From the NCBI GenBank assembly GCA_937923325.1, contig CAKZUQ010000016.1, positions 60,224-124,223 on the forward strand: a DNA stretch of 64,000 nucleotides, written 5' to 3'. Positions 42,484 to 50,930 of this stretch are shown here, piece by piece; within the stretch, counting starts at the first letter, position 1, and every line of letters starts with the position of its first letter. The stretch is from an uncultured Bacteriovoracaceae bacterium (GTDB lineage: Bacteria; Bdellovibrionota; Bacteriovoracia; Bacteriovoracales; Bacteriovoracaceae). The translations under genes were made by a program, and so were the position numbers. The notes beneath the pieces are model-generated. The model searched no databases and was not told the DNA's origin. It saw only the letters and a list, made by a program, of their open reading frames with translations.

Positions 42484-43491
42484 ATGTTTTTTAAAAATGA
42501 AAAAGGATTTTCTCTTGTATCTGTTATGGTTGCAGCTGGGCTAATGGGGGTTGTCGCTCTGGGACTCTCTAAACTTTTTGAAAATAATATGAGAAATAAT
42601 AAAACAGTTGAGGTTAACGCTGAAATGATTTCAGCAATTGGAGAAATAAGAGGTATTCTATCATCACCTCGAGCCTGCCTTAATAGCTTTAATGGGGTTG
42701 ATGCTAGGTCTTCAGCTCCTAATTTAACAATTCGAAATTCGACTAATGACATCAAATTTGCCGTAAATCAAAAGTTATTAGGAACCCCAATAGTCGTGAA
42801 TGAAATAAAACTTAGCGACTCTAGTGACCAAGTTGACGTTGTTGCAAATGGGACAGGAGAAACTTATCTAGAGGTCACATTTGATCGTGGAAAAGTTTCA
42901 TATGGTAGTGAGATTATTAAGCGTGTAAAACTTTTAGTGACTACTAATTCAAGCTCTCAAATTATTGGTTGTCGATCTGTAAATGCTGGCGAAAGTTCAA
43001 TCTGGGACCGTAGTTCTGCAAATATTAATGATATCTACTTTCAAGGTGGTAATGTTGGAATAGGTACAAACTCTCCTAGAGCTACTTTGGATGTCCAAGG
43101 ATCTATAAAAATAGGTGCTGTTTCATCTACTTGTAACAGTACTATTGAAGGTGCTCAGAGGTATAACTTTGCATCAAAAGAGATGGAGTTTTGTAACGGT
43201 ACAAATTGGTCAAGTTTTTCAAGTAATGGAGGGGTTAAGTGTAGGGCTAGCTCTTGGTATTGCGCTTGTGCATCTGATGCTACTGGAGATCATGAAGGTA
43301 CTGTTATTTCTTGTATGCACTGCAATAGTGATAGTAATATTGATGACTATTGGATGTATGGATTTGATGTGACAAAGCATAACTCAAATTGTCCAGCTAA
43401 GTCTGCTGTTAATCCTCCTGGATCTGACATTGTTTATCGTTACCGAACTTATATTATTAATTCTAGTGGTGTACAGCAGTCTACATATTAA
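42484..43491 (+). CDS. Type IV pilin-like protein without Glu5
   Basis: 335 residues. The N-terminus MFFKNEKGFSLVSVMVAAGLMGVVALGLSKLF has the prepilin-peptidase site (K-G-F) and hydrophobic helix, but position +5 is Ser, not Glu, as in some minor pilins or pseudopilins. The middle contains GGNVGIGTNSPRATLDVQGSI, a motif of phage-tail and adhesin stalks, followed by YNFASKEMEFCNGTNWSSF and a Cys-rich C-terminus (SSWYCACASDATG, SCMHCNSDS). Likely displayed at the surface for adhesion. A strong terminator follows. Confidence 0.65.
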   Translation: MFFKNEKGFSLVSVMVAAGLMGVVALGLSKLFENNMRNNKTVEVNAEMISAIGEIRGILSSPRACLNSFNGVDARSSAPNLTIRNSTNDIKFAVNQKLLGTPIVVNEIKLSDSSDQVDVVANGTGETYLEVTFDRGKVSYGSEIIKRVKLLVTTNSSSQIIGCRSVNAGESSIWDRSSANINDIYFQGGNVGIGTNSPRATLDVQGSIKIGAVSSTCNSTIEGAQRYNFASKEMEFCNGTNWSSFSSNGGVKCRASSWYCACASDATGDHEGTVISCMHCNSDSNIDDYWMYGFDVTKHNSNCPAKSAVNPPGSDIVYRYRTYIINSSGVQQSTY

Positions 43492-43516
43492 ACGAAACAT
43501 TTTTTTTCGTCATTTT
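43492..43516 (+). terminator. Rho-independent terminator after the pilin-like gene
   Basis: ACGAAA (43492-43497) pairs with TTTCGT (43505-43510) and is followed by CATTTTT. It begins right after the stop codon. Confidence 0.65.
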
Positions 43517-43613
43517 TAGAGTTTGATTCTTAGTATATAGTTCTATGAGCTTGTGGACATTTTATAGAACTAAGCTATATATTGTACTCATATCTTTAAT
43601 ATGAGGAAAAACA

Positions 43614-44939
43614 ATGAATAGTATTGAAAAGTTATATTTAGAACATATGAAAATAAACCAAAAAAGAGTCAAGTCAATTTTAGAAAGAGAGGGTCTTGAA
43701 TCACTGGTTATTCATTCAGGGGTTTTAAGATATCTTTTTAATGATGACATGAGTTATCCTTTTAAGTGTAATCCACACTTTAAGGCATGGTTACCATTAA
43801 CTAATAACCCAAACTGTTGGCTTATTGTTGATGGTGTGAATAAACCAAAGCTTGCGTTTTATCAACCTGATGACTTTTGGCATACCGTACCTGAGGACCC
43901 AACTGATTTTTGGGTAGAGGAATTTGAAATTACAAAAATTTCAGATGTAAAAGAAGTAGAAAACTTTTTACCTAAAGAGAAGAATAAGTCCGTTTACTTG
44001 GGCGAATTTACAGATATCGCAAAAGAGCTTGGCTTTGAATTAATAAATACTAAAAGTATTGTAGACTTTTTACATTTCAATAGGGCCTACAAAACGGATT
44101 ATGAATTTTATTGCCTTAGAGAAGCTAACAAAATAGCTGTAAGAGGGCATAGAGCTGCAAAGGAAGCATTTTTTAACGGAGCATCTGAGTTTGAGATCTC
44201 CTTGGCATATCAAGCAGCAGTTGGACAAAACTTAAGTGAAGTCCCGTATAGTTTAATTATTGCTATTAATAATAATGGAGCAATCTTACACTACACTGAT
44301 TGTAGTCGAGAAATTATCACTGAAGAAAACAGGCACTCTTTTCTAATTGATGCCGGTGCAAGTTTTAACGGTTATGCAGCTGATATTACTAGAACGTATT
44401 CTTATAGGGATGATGAATTTAATCAGCTTATTCAAAGAATGAACCGAGATGAACTTTCTTTGGTACGTGAATATAAATTAGGTAAGAATTATGCATTTGC
44501 TCATGTTGAATCACATAAAAAAATTGCTCAAATCTTAAGTGATTTTGAATTTTTATTCTTAGATGCAGATGAGATTATGAATAAAGATCTAGTTAAAATC
44601 TTTTACCCTCATGGTTTAGGTCACCATCTAGGTTTACAAGTTCACGATGTTGGTGCAAATCTTGCCACTGACACTGGTGAAAAAGCACAAGCTCCAAAAG
44701 AGCATCCTCATTTAAGAGCAAGTAGAGTACTTGAAGAGAATATGGTTTATACCATTGAGCCTGGTCTCTATTTTATTGATACTCTACTTGATAAGGCAAA
44801 GAAAACAGAAAATGCAAAATTTTTTAACTGGGATAAAATTGAAGAATTTAAAAAATATGGTGGAATAAGAATTGAAGATAATTTAATTCTTCATGGTGAT
44901 AGAACTGAGAATATGACAAGGGATTTAGGTCTAAGCTAA
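43614..44939 (+). CDS. pepQ: Xaa-Pro dipeptidase
   Basis: 441 residues, M24B metallopeptidase that hydrolyses X-Pro dipeptides. The five metal ligands are visible: Asp in LIDAGASFNGY, Asp in AADITRTY, His in HGLGHHLGLQVHDVG, Glu in YTIEPGLYFI and Glu in GGIRIEDN. The N-terminal domain (SYPFKCNPHFKAWLPLTNNPNCWL) matches PepQ. Good SD (GAGGAAAAA). Convergent with, and overlapping by 9 bases, the next gene. Confidence 0.95.
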   Translation: MNSIEKLYLEHMKINQKRVKSILEREGLESLVIHSGVLRYLFNDDMSYPFKCNPHFKAWLPLTNNPNCWLIVDGVNKPKLAFYQPDDFWHTVPEDPTDFWVEEFEITKISDVKEVENFLPKEKNKSVYLGEFTDIAKELGFELINTKSIVDFLHFNRAYKTDYEFYCLREANKIAVRGHRAAKEAFFNGASEFEISLAYQAAVGQNLSEVPYSLIIAINNNGAILHYTDCSREIITEENRHSFLIDAGASFNGYAADITRTYSYRDDEFNQLIQRMNRDELSLVREYKLGKNYAFAHVESHKKIAQILSDFEFLFLDADEIMNKDLVKIFYPHGLGHHLGLQVHDVGANLATDTGEKAQAPKEHPHLRASRVLEENMVYTIEPGLYFIDTLLDKAKKTENAKFFNWDKIEEFKKYGGIRIEDNLILHGDRTENMTRDLGLS

Positions 44940-45179
44940 GTCTTGTCTAGGTCTACCTTTGTTTGTAGACCTCTTTTCTCTTCTAAGTTTCCACCTTTTA
45001 AATCTTTTTTGACCAATTTCTTTTAGTAGCACTTTTTCCACTTCCCCTGGAGAGAAGTTGTATTTTTGTTTAATGTCATCAAAAGATACCTTGTCAGCAA
45101 TGGCCATCTTGATAAAGCTTTCGACTTCTTCCGTTGTTAGGTTTTTAATTTTTAACTTTAGATCTTTTGATATTGCCAT
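44931..45179 (-). CDS. DUF2805 / TIGR03643 small basic protein
   Basis: 82 residues: TTEEVESFIKMAIADKVSFDDIKQKYNFSPGEVEKVLLKEIGQKRFKRWKLRREKR follows the DUF2805 plan (a homeodomain-like trihelix ending in R-F-x-R-W-x-x-R). The function is unknown; the basic tail suggests nucleic-acid binding. Overlaps the pepQ 3' end on the other strand. Confidence 0.75.
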   Translation of the reverse strand: MAISKDLKLKIKNLTTEEVESFIKMAIADKVSFDDIKQKYNFSPGEVEKVLLKEIGQKRFKRWKLRREKRSTNKGRPRQDLA

Positions 45180-45280
45180 TATCAGAGCGTAACATAATTG
45201 TTATATGAACAAATCTATATTTAACTTTTGTATAGCTTGAGATATACGGAATATTAACTCAATAATGTTATATTTGTTTT

Positions 45281-45715
45281 ATGAAGATTTATGTGAAAAC
45301 TAGAATTAGAAAAAACTATATTGGTATTTATCATCAATTTAATTTAACACTTTTTAAAGCATTAAGGCCACCACTTATGCGTTTGGTTGTCGAGCGTTTT
45401 GATGGATGCGAACTCAAGGATGAAATTCATTTAAAAGTTGGTCCCTTTTCTCAAAGATGGATAAGTAAAATAACCGAAAATATTCAAAGTAGAACCGAGT
45501 GTACATTTGTAGATGAAGGCTTTTTAGTTCCAGCTCCAATAACTTATTGGAAGCATAGGCACCAAATACTAAAAATAGGTGAGGACGCTTCCTATATCAT
45601 TGACGATATAGAGTACAAATGCTCCAACCAGTTTTTGAGTTTTGTATTGTATCCGCTATTTTACTTACAATTTCTCATTAGAAAACCGGTGTATAAGAAC
45701 TTTTTTAATGATTGA
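45281..45715 (+). CDS. SRPBCC-like ligand-binding protein
   Basis: 144 residues without a signal. It follows the START/SRPBCC hydrophobic-pocket plan: an N-terminal strand (IYVKTRIRKNYIGIYHQF), LFKALRPPLMRLVVERFDGCELKDEIHLKVG, then FVDEGFLVPAPITYWKHRHQI, a segment with IIDDIEYKC, and a C-terminal helix near YPLFYLQFLIRKPVY. The ligand is unknown; cytoplasmic. The start at ATG 45281 has no clear SD. Confidence 0.5.
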   Translation: MKIYVKTRIRKNYIGIYHQFNLTLFKALRPPLMRLVVERFDGCELKDEIHLKVGPFSQRWISKITENIQSRTECTFVDEGFLVPAPITYWKHRHQILKIGEDASYIIDDIEYKCSNQFLSFVLYPLFYLQFLIRKPVYKNFFND

Positions 45716-45745
45716 ACCCTTTTGCCATGTTATATATATTAACCT

Positions 45746-46036
45746 ATGGATATATATAGTTTAAACTTTAAAAAAATACTAGTTGTCGTTAATAAAAAAG
45801 AATTACGTTCTCATTTTGTTAAAGTTTTAGATCTGAATGAGATAGAAGCAGATTTCACATTTGTTGATAGTTATTCAGATGCAGCAAAAATGGTCGAGCA
45901 AGAAAAATTTAATCAATTTGATTATATTATTTTAAATAAAAAATATTCAAATAGAAAATTAAAGGACTTTTTAGAATATGCTTACTCCAATATAGAGTCG
46001 CAGAAGGTTTTGGACTTATCTATTATGATCAATTAA
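45746..46036 (+). CDS. Small receiver-like protein lacking the acceptor Asp
   Basis: 96 residues resembling the first two thirds of a response-regulator receiver: KKILVVVNKKELRSHFVKVL where receivers have V-D-D, and DYIILNKKYSNRKLKDFLEYA with Asn where the phospho-Asp sits. So it is a pseudo-receiver or a decayed fragment. It overlaps the convergent nucleoside hydrolase gene by 21 bases. No SD seen. Confidence 0.35.
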   Translation: MDIYSLNFKKILVVVNKKELRSHFVKVLDLNEIEADFTFVDSYSDAAKMVEQEKFNQFDYIILNKKYSNRKLKDFLEYAYSNIESQKVLDLSIMIN

Positions 46037-46996
46037 AGACCAATCACGAACAATATTATCAAGATGATTAGGGTTCATATCAAAACAATAATTTCCTTTA
46101 TAATTAGACTCCATATTGTCAGTAGCGACAAGAAAATGCTTATAATCTTTTTTATATTTCCTTCTAAAAAGGCTAGAGGTATTGTTTTTTAAATACCTTA
46201 GACCTATTTTTATATTTTCATCACAATAAAATTGATCTCGTTGTGTTACATAAGTAACAATAAATACATCCCATGGTATAAAGCCATGTGAATTTGGAAA
46301 AATTTTCCAGATCCATTTCCATACAATAGATTTGTTGGCCATCCATTTGGAAATAGAATTACCTTTTCTCATTTGCTTTAAATGTTTTCTTGTTATGAAC
46401 TCGTCTCTCATTACTTCAACTGGAATCATCGTAATTTTGATGTTGGATTCTAAAACATATTTAACTGCTTCTAGATGATCATCTACATTAGTATCTGGCA
46501 TTATGACTTGTTGTTTTCCAACCCTGGTTTCATACTCTAACTTTCTGCCTGCGTTCACGATTACTTCTTTAATATTCGTTATTAACTCTGGGTGGTTGTG
46601 GGCCAAACTTGCCACATTTGTAAGCCTTCCCATTGCCATAATAATAAGACTTTGATTTGCTTTTAGGGCATTGGCCATAGCAGTTGTTGCTTGAGTTATT
46701 TTGAATATTTCAGACTGCTTTCTTGCACCCTCAAATATTTGAATATCTTCTCGACCCAATTTTTTTAATATTTTAAGGGTTTGCTTTTTCATGTATTTAA
46801 GGTTTTTAATATTTCCAAAGCCGTAGCTTATACCTTTAATATCAAGATCCTCTGACTGTAATGCAGTGATTAGAGCAAATCCGTCATCTACATCTCTTAT
46901 TATCTTTCCAAATGAAATGTCATAATCAATCCATACGGCCGTTTTCCCGTATGTGACTGATGCAGTTAGTAATAAAGTGATTAGTAAGCTTAGCAT
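46016..46996 (-). CDS. Exported inosine-uridine-type nucleoside hydrolase
   Basis: 326 residues with a signal peptide (MLSLLITLLLTASVTYG). The catalytic Asp cluster is in VWIDYDISFGKIIRDVDDGFAL (the D-x-D and D-x-D-D pattern), followed by GNIKNLKYMKKQT, IIMAMGRLTNVASLAHNHPEL (the G-P-L/G-R-L-T-N segment) and PWDVFIVTYVT. It cleaves nucleosides to base and ribose in the periplasm, useful for salvaging nucleic acids of lysed cells. Confidence 0.85.
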   Translation of the reverse strand: MLSLLITLLLTASVTYGKTAVWIDYDISFGKIIRDVDDGFALITALQSEDLDIKGISYGFGNIKNLKYMKKQTLKILKKLGREDIQIFEGARKQSEIFKITQATTAMANALKANQSLIIMAMGRLTNVASLAHNHPELITNIKEVIVNAGRKLEYETRVGKQQVIMPDTNVDDHLEAVKYVLESNIKITMIPVEVMRDEFITRKHLKQMRKGNSISKWMANKSIVWKWIWKIFPNSHGFIPWDVFIVTYVTQRDQFYCDENIKIGLRYLKNNTSSLFRRKYKKDYKHFLVATDNMESNYKGNYCFDMNPNHLDNIVRDWSLIDHNR

Positions 46997-47064
46997 ATTG
47001 TATTTTTACTCGATAATCTGCGATATTGCGAGAATAATTATAAAATCTACTCACCTATTAATGT

Positions 47065-47099
47065 AGTGCCAAAATGTAATTAGTAGTCATTTTGACACT
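47065..47099. other. Hairpin between divergent genes
   Basis: AGTGCCAAAATG (47065-47076) pairs with CATTTTGACACT (47088-47099) with one G.U pair, loop of 11, then GGTTTTTATA. A terminator is odd between divergent starts; it may end a small transcript or be an operator. Confidence 0.35.
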
Positions 47100-47196
47100 G
47101 GTTTTTATAATATTCTATTACAATTCATTTGATTGTTTTACATAGCTGTAAGAGTCCTCTAAATAATAAGATAGCACGATAAATATAGGGGGCTTA

Positions 47197-50100
47197 ATGA
47201 AACTTTTTATACTTTCTTTTCTGATCTGTTTTGCTGTAAACGCTCAACTTCCAGATGAGATCAACTATTCTCCATACGAAAAAAGACTAAATATTATAAC
47301 TGATGAGCTTAATGATTCAAAATATGACCTTAGTCTAAAAAAGAATTTGCTTAAGGAAAAGCTTCAGGTAATTAATTATACTGAAAATTTAATATTAGAG
47401 TTAAAGTCCCAAATCTCGAATGACTCAATCAGATTAAATAGATTAAAGAGATCTTTACCAGAGCTTAGGCATGAAATTCAAAATCTTGAATCAAATATTT
47501 TTAATCTTAGTGGTAAAATTAGATCTAATGAACAAAAACTTTCGAATCTAAGGTTTAAAATACAGAGGGCCAAAGTTGAAATTAGACCTATTGAGGCAAA
47601 GATAAAAAATGAAAGAAGCGCTCTTGATAGAAATAGAAATTCAAAGAGATCAGCAATTAGTAGAAAGTCTAAACTTGAATCCTCTCGTAAGAGTAAAAAA
47701 GCACAGGTCACAAAACACAAAAATATTATAAGTAATAATAGAAGTTCTATTTTTAGCCTTGAAAGCAAATTAGTATCATCAAAATCAGACTTGAGCAGGA
47801 TTAATTCAAAAATATCAAGTTTTAAAGTTGAACTTTCTAGTGCCAAATCAAATGCGGGACAAATTAAGTCGTCTCTTTCTTATACAAAAACTTCACTTTC
47901 TTCTGCGAAGTCTAATTTGAAGTCGCTTCAGTCAAGTGGAGCATCGTCAGGAGAAATACAAAATGCGAAAGGAAAAGTTAGGGCTCTTGAGGGGAAGATC
48001 TCTCGCTTAGCTTCAAAGTACTCTTCTGCCAAGTCAAAGGTGCGAACCCTTGCGAATAAAAGTACAGCAGCTCTTAATCAAAAAAATAAAATAGAGAGTA
48101 TTATTAGAAGTATACCTAGTAAAATCTCAAAGTTAAAAATTAGTGTAAATAATGCTCTGAGATCTAACCTATCTCTTAAATCTGAAATAGGAAGACTAGA
48201 CACCAATGTACAATCAGAAGAAAGACTCATTGCTGAACTTTCTAATAAAGAGACAAATCACAAGAGTAATATATCGAGGTTAAGTACTAGAGTTGCTCCT
48301 TTAAGAAATAAAGTTCAAGGCCTTAACCAAAAGAGAAGCCGTGTTGCAACTATAAACAGCGAAGACTTAAGAAGAAGGAAGAACCTAAGAAGAAAGCTGG
48401 ATAGAACACTTGTTTTGCACAATAGCAACAAACGACAAATTCCTATTTTAATCAGTAATATCTCAAAATCTAAACAAAGCTTATCAACAACTCAAAGCAA
48501 ATTATCTAATCTTAATTCTGATGAAGAGTTAATTAGAATTGAAATATCTCAAACACAGACAATAATAAGAGATCTTACATATAATGAAACACAGGCAAGG
48601 TATGAGTTTGATCAAAGATTATCTTTATTCAATCATTATGCAAGTGAAGCAAGCACTATTGGTAGTTCTCAAAATACAAATGGAGAAGATTTTGGAGTTG
48701 ATTTTGGAGTAGACTACGCCAATCAACTTGTCCTTTTAAATGCAAAATCTCTAGCCGATGAAATAGGGGATCATAAAGCTCGATTAATTGGCGCTGTAAG
48801 AGGTGAGATTGATGGTTATGCTATTGGTTATGAAGAAGGTCTAAACTCAGAAGATTCAATATCTGAAGGAATTGAAAATGGTATTGCCGACGGTAAAGGC
48901 AATGCTTTTCAATATGCTCAAAATACACTACGTCCAAGTTTCTTTGAGACTTTTTTATCTGAGCTTTTAAGCAAAAAGTCTCGCTTAACTGATTCAAATA
49001 AAATGCTTGATTTGTCAAAAAGGCTAGAGGACACTGATCTCTTATCGTCTTCAGAGGAAAGTATTCCAAGTCTAACCCAAGTTGAATTTGAGAGGTCTTC
49101 TAGTTTAAAGACTTCACTTGATAGTTCAATAACAGCTCTTATTAAAAGTGATTTCCAATTAGACTCAAAGTTGAGCAACTTTAAAAAAGCTATTTTTGTC
49201 TTTAAAGAAATAACAGAGATTCCATATCAGCAGATTGACTGCAACTCTGTTTATAAAGGTTTAGCTATTTATAAAATCAGGTGTGAGCAAAGCTATAAAA
49301 AAAGCTTCGCTTCTTCATTTAAAAAGAAAGTGAAAGAAACATTTTTTATGAACTACCCTTTAGGTTTTTCGACTGAATATAGCCGTCTTTTGGAGATAAG
49401 ATTAAATAGACTGTTAGAGGGTTTCTACAATGAAGCAAAAGGCATCTCATCAAAAGAAGCTAAAGTTATTGGTAAGAAAGATGCTTATAATAAGTATTAC
49501 GAAGAAAGCTACACAACTTCTTATAATTCTCAGTTAAAAATCGAATCAAATGTAGCCTCTACTCAAGCAAAACTTGATGTTAATACATGGATTCTTGCAA
49601 ATCCTGTCGTGACTGTTAAATCAATCGCTATTGATAGAAATGTACTTAAAGGTGGTGATACTGCTGAACTTCTTATTGAACTTAAGAATATATCAAATGT
49701 CGATTCAATTAACAGTGGAGTTCTGAAATTTGTAGGCCTAAATAAAGTAATGTTTTCTAAAACGAGTTTCAAACTTGCTGATGTGAAAGCTAATTCTGTA
49801 CATATCATGAAAATTCCATTTACAGTTGATCACTTAGCAAGTTCTTCTGAGATTATTCGTATTGACACTGAGTTTACTTTAAAGGGAGATAAGTACAAGA
49901 CCTCTAGACTTGAACTTCTTTCTTTAAGCAAACAGCTAAGTAAGAATGCAAAGTTTGATATTGTTTATAACTTCAATCCAACACCAAAAGTGAAAGGTTT
50001 TAGAAAGTACTATGTCCATTCTTTTGATTTTAACATAACTTCAACAGTTGAAAATATCTCCGAAGGTTATGATGTTGAACTTATTCCTTTGGATGGAGCT

Positions 50101-50289
50101 GAGAAATACTTATCTTTTAAAAAGAACAATTTAAATTCACAACCAACAAGAGTTAATGTTTTAAATAAAACTTCCATTACTTATGTATTTAAGAAAAGTG
50201 CCAAGAAAAGAAAGTTAAGTTTTAAGGCAATTATAAGCTTCAAAGGGATAATCCTAAGTGAGAAAATTATAGAAATGACTCCAAGATAG
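47197..50289 (+). CDS. Large exported coiled-coil protein with GX3 repeats
   Basis: 1030 residues. Signal peptide (MKLFILSFLICFAVNAQ); then about 450 residues of Ser/Lys/Arg-rich coiled coil; then a glycine-spaced segment GEIDGYAIGYEEG and GIENGIADGKGNA, where Gly recurs every fourth residue, like Yae1-type deca-GX3 helices; a helical region; and a C-terminal part with two beta-sandwich domains, the first starting VVTVKSIAIDRNVLKGGDTAELLIELKNIS, like CARDB. Periplasmic or surface structural protein; no family covers the whole. A perfect-type terminator follows. Confidence 0.6.
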   Translation: MKLFILSFLICFAVNAQLPDEINYSPYEKRLNIITDELNDSKYDLSLKKNLLKEKLQVINYTENLILELKSQISNDSIRLNRLKRSLPELRHEIQNLESNIFNLSGKIRSNEQKLSNLRFKIQRAKVEIRPIEAKIKNERSALDRNRNSKRSAISRKSKLESSRKSKKAQVTKHKNIISNNRSSIFSLESKLVSSKSDLSRINSKISSFKVELSSAKSNAGQIKSSLSYTKTSLSSAKSNLKSLQSSGASSGEIQNAKGKVRALEGKISRLASKYSSAKSKVRTLANKSTAALNQKNKIESIIRSIPSKISKLKISVNNALRSNLSLKSEIGRLDTNVQSEERLIAELSNKETNHKSNISRLSTRVAPLRNKVQGLNQKRSRVATINSEDLRRRKNLRRKLDRTLVLHNSNKRQIPILISNISKSKQSLSTTQSKLSNLNSDEELIRIEISQTQTIIRDLTYNETQARYEFDQRLSLFNHYASEASTIGSSQNTNGEDFGVDFGVDYANQLVLLNAKSLADEIGDHKARLIGAVRGEIDGYAIGYEEGLNSEDSISEGIENGIADGKGNAFQYAQNTLRPSFFETFLSELLSKKSRLTDSNKMLDLSKRLEDTDLLSSSEESIPSLTQVEFERSSSLKTSLDSSITALIKSDFQLDSKLSNFKKAIFVFKEITEIPYQQIDCNSVYKGLAIYKIRCEQSYKKSFASSFKKKVKETFFMNYPLGFSTEYSRLLEIRLNRLLEGFYNEAKGISSKEAKVIGKKDAYNKYYEESYTTSYNSQLKIESNVASTQAKLDVNTWILANPVVTVKSIAIDRNVLKGGDTAELLIELKNISNVDSINSGVLKFVGLNKVMFSKTSFKLADVKANSVHIMKIPFTVDHLASSSEIIRIDTEFTLKGDKYKTSRLELLSLSKQLSKNAKFDIVYNFNPTPKVKGFRKYYVHSFDFNITSTVENISEGYDVELIPLDGAEKYLSFKKNNLNSQPTRVNVLNKTSITYVFKKSAKKRKLSFKAIISFKGIILSEKIIEMTPR

Positions 50290-50296
50290 ACTATTT

Positions 50297-50327
50297 AGTT
50301 AGTGAGTGTTTAAGGCACTTACTAACT
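50297..50327. terminator. Bidirectional terminator between convergent genes
   Basis: AGTTAGTGAGTG (50297-50308) pairs with CACTTACTAACT (50316-50327), 12 pairs with one G.U, loop of 7, followed by ATATTTT. It overlaps the stop of the exonuclease gene on the other strand. Confidence 0.65.
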
Positions 50328-50903
50328 ATATTTTGATATTGCTTGGTGTAGTTTTAATCCAACCCATGCATCTGTTGCAGCATATATTAATTGTTGTGTT
50401 GTTAAGTGTGTATTTTCCCAGTTTGTTAATTTTGCACTTTTAGATATTCTAAAATTCAAAAATAAGGCGGCCATTGATTTAAGTCCAAAGTTTTGAGAAC
50501 CAATTGCTTTAGCTGAATCTTGTATTTCTACAAATGACTTAGGTATAAACGATCTTAGTTTCTGTAAGTCTTTTATATCATCTCTAATTGCAGCGCCTGC
50601 CTTTATTATATCTTGAGATTCAAAAATTTGTATAAGTTCGTCAGGGATTTCAAAAAGATGCACCCTAAATATGTAGGCCTTAGTATCTGTGGATAACTGT
50701 ATCATGCAGACATTGTTGATTTCACCTTTTTTAAATGATGGCTTTGCTTCGGTATCAAATCCAAGTAGTTTTTCATTTAGAAGCTTTAACGCACATTTTT
50801 TTGCCGCTTCTTTGTCTGTTATAACAATAATCTCACCCTCAAATGCCTTTAAAGGTAGTTGAGAGATTTCTTCTTTTGTGATTTTTTTTATTAAATTAGA
50901 CAT
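50322..50903 (-). CDS. RNase D-like 3'-5' exonuclease
   Basis: 193 residues, a DEDD-type exonuclease domain: LLGFDTEAKPSFKKG (first D-x-E), AGAAIRDDIKDLQKL (middle Asp) and QQLIYAATDAWVGLKLH (Y-x-x-x-D, the DEDDy type). It lacks the HRDC tail of full RNase D, so it is a single-domain family member acting on RNA or DNA. Divergent from radD, 27 bases apart. Confidence 0.88.
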   Translation of the reverse strand: MSNLIKKITKEEISQLPLKAFEGEIIVITDKEAAKKCALKLLNEKLLGFDTEAKPSFKKGEINNVCMIQLSTDTKAYIFRVHLFEIPDELIQIFESQDIIKAGAAIRDDIKDLQKLRSFIPKSFVEIQDSAKAIGSQNFGLKSMAALFLNFRISKSAKLTNWENTHLTTQQLIYAATDAWVGLKLHQAISKYS

Positions 50904-50930
50904 AACTTATCAGTAACCTTATTCTTAATT

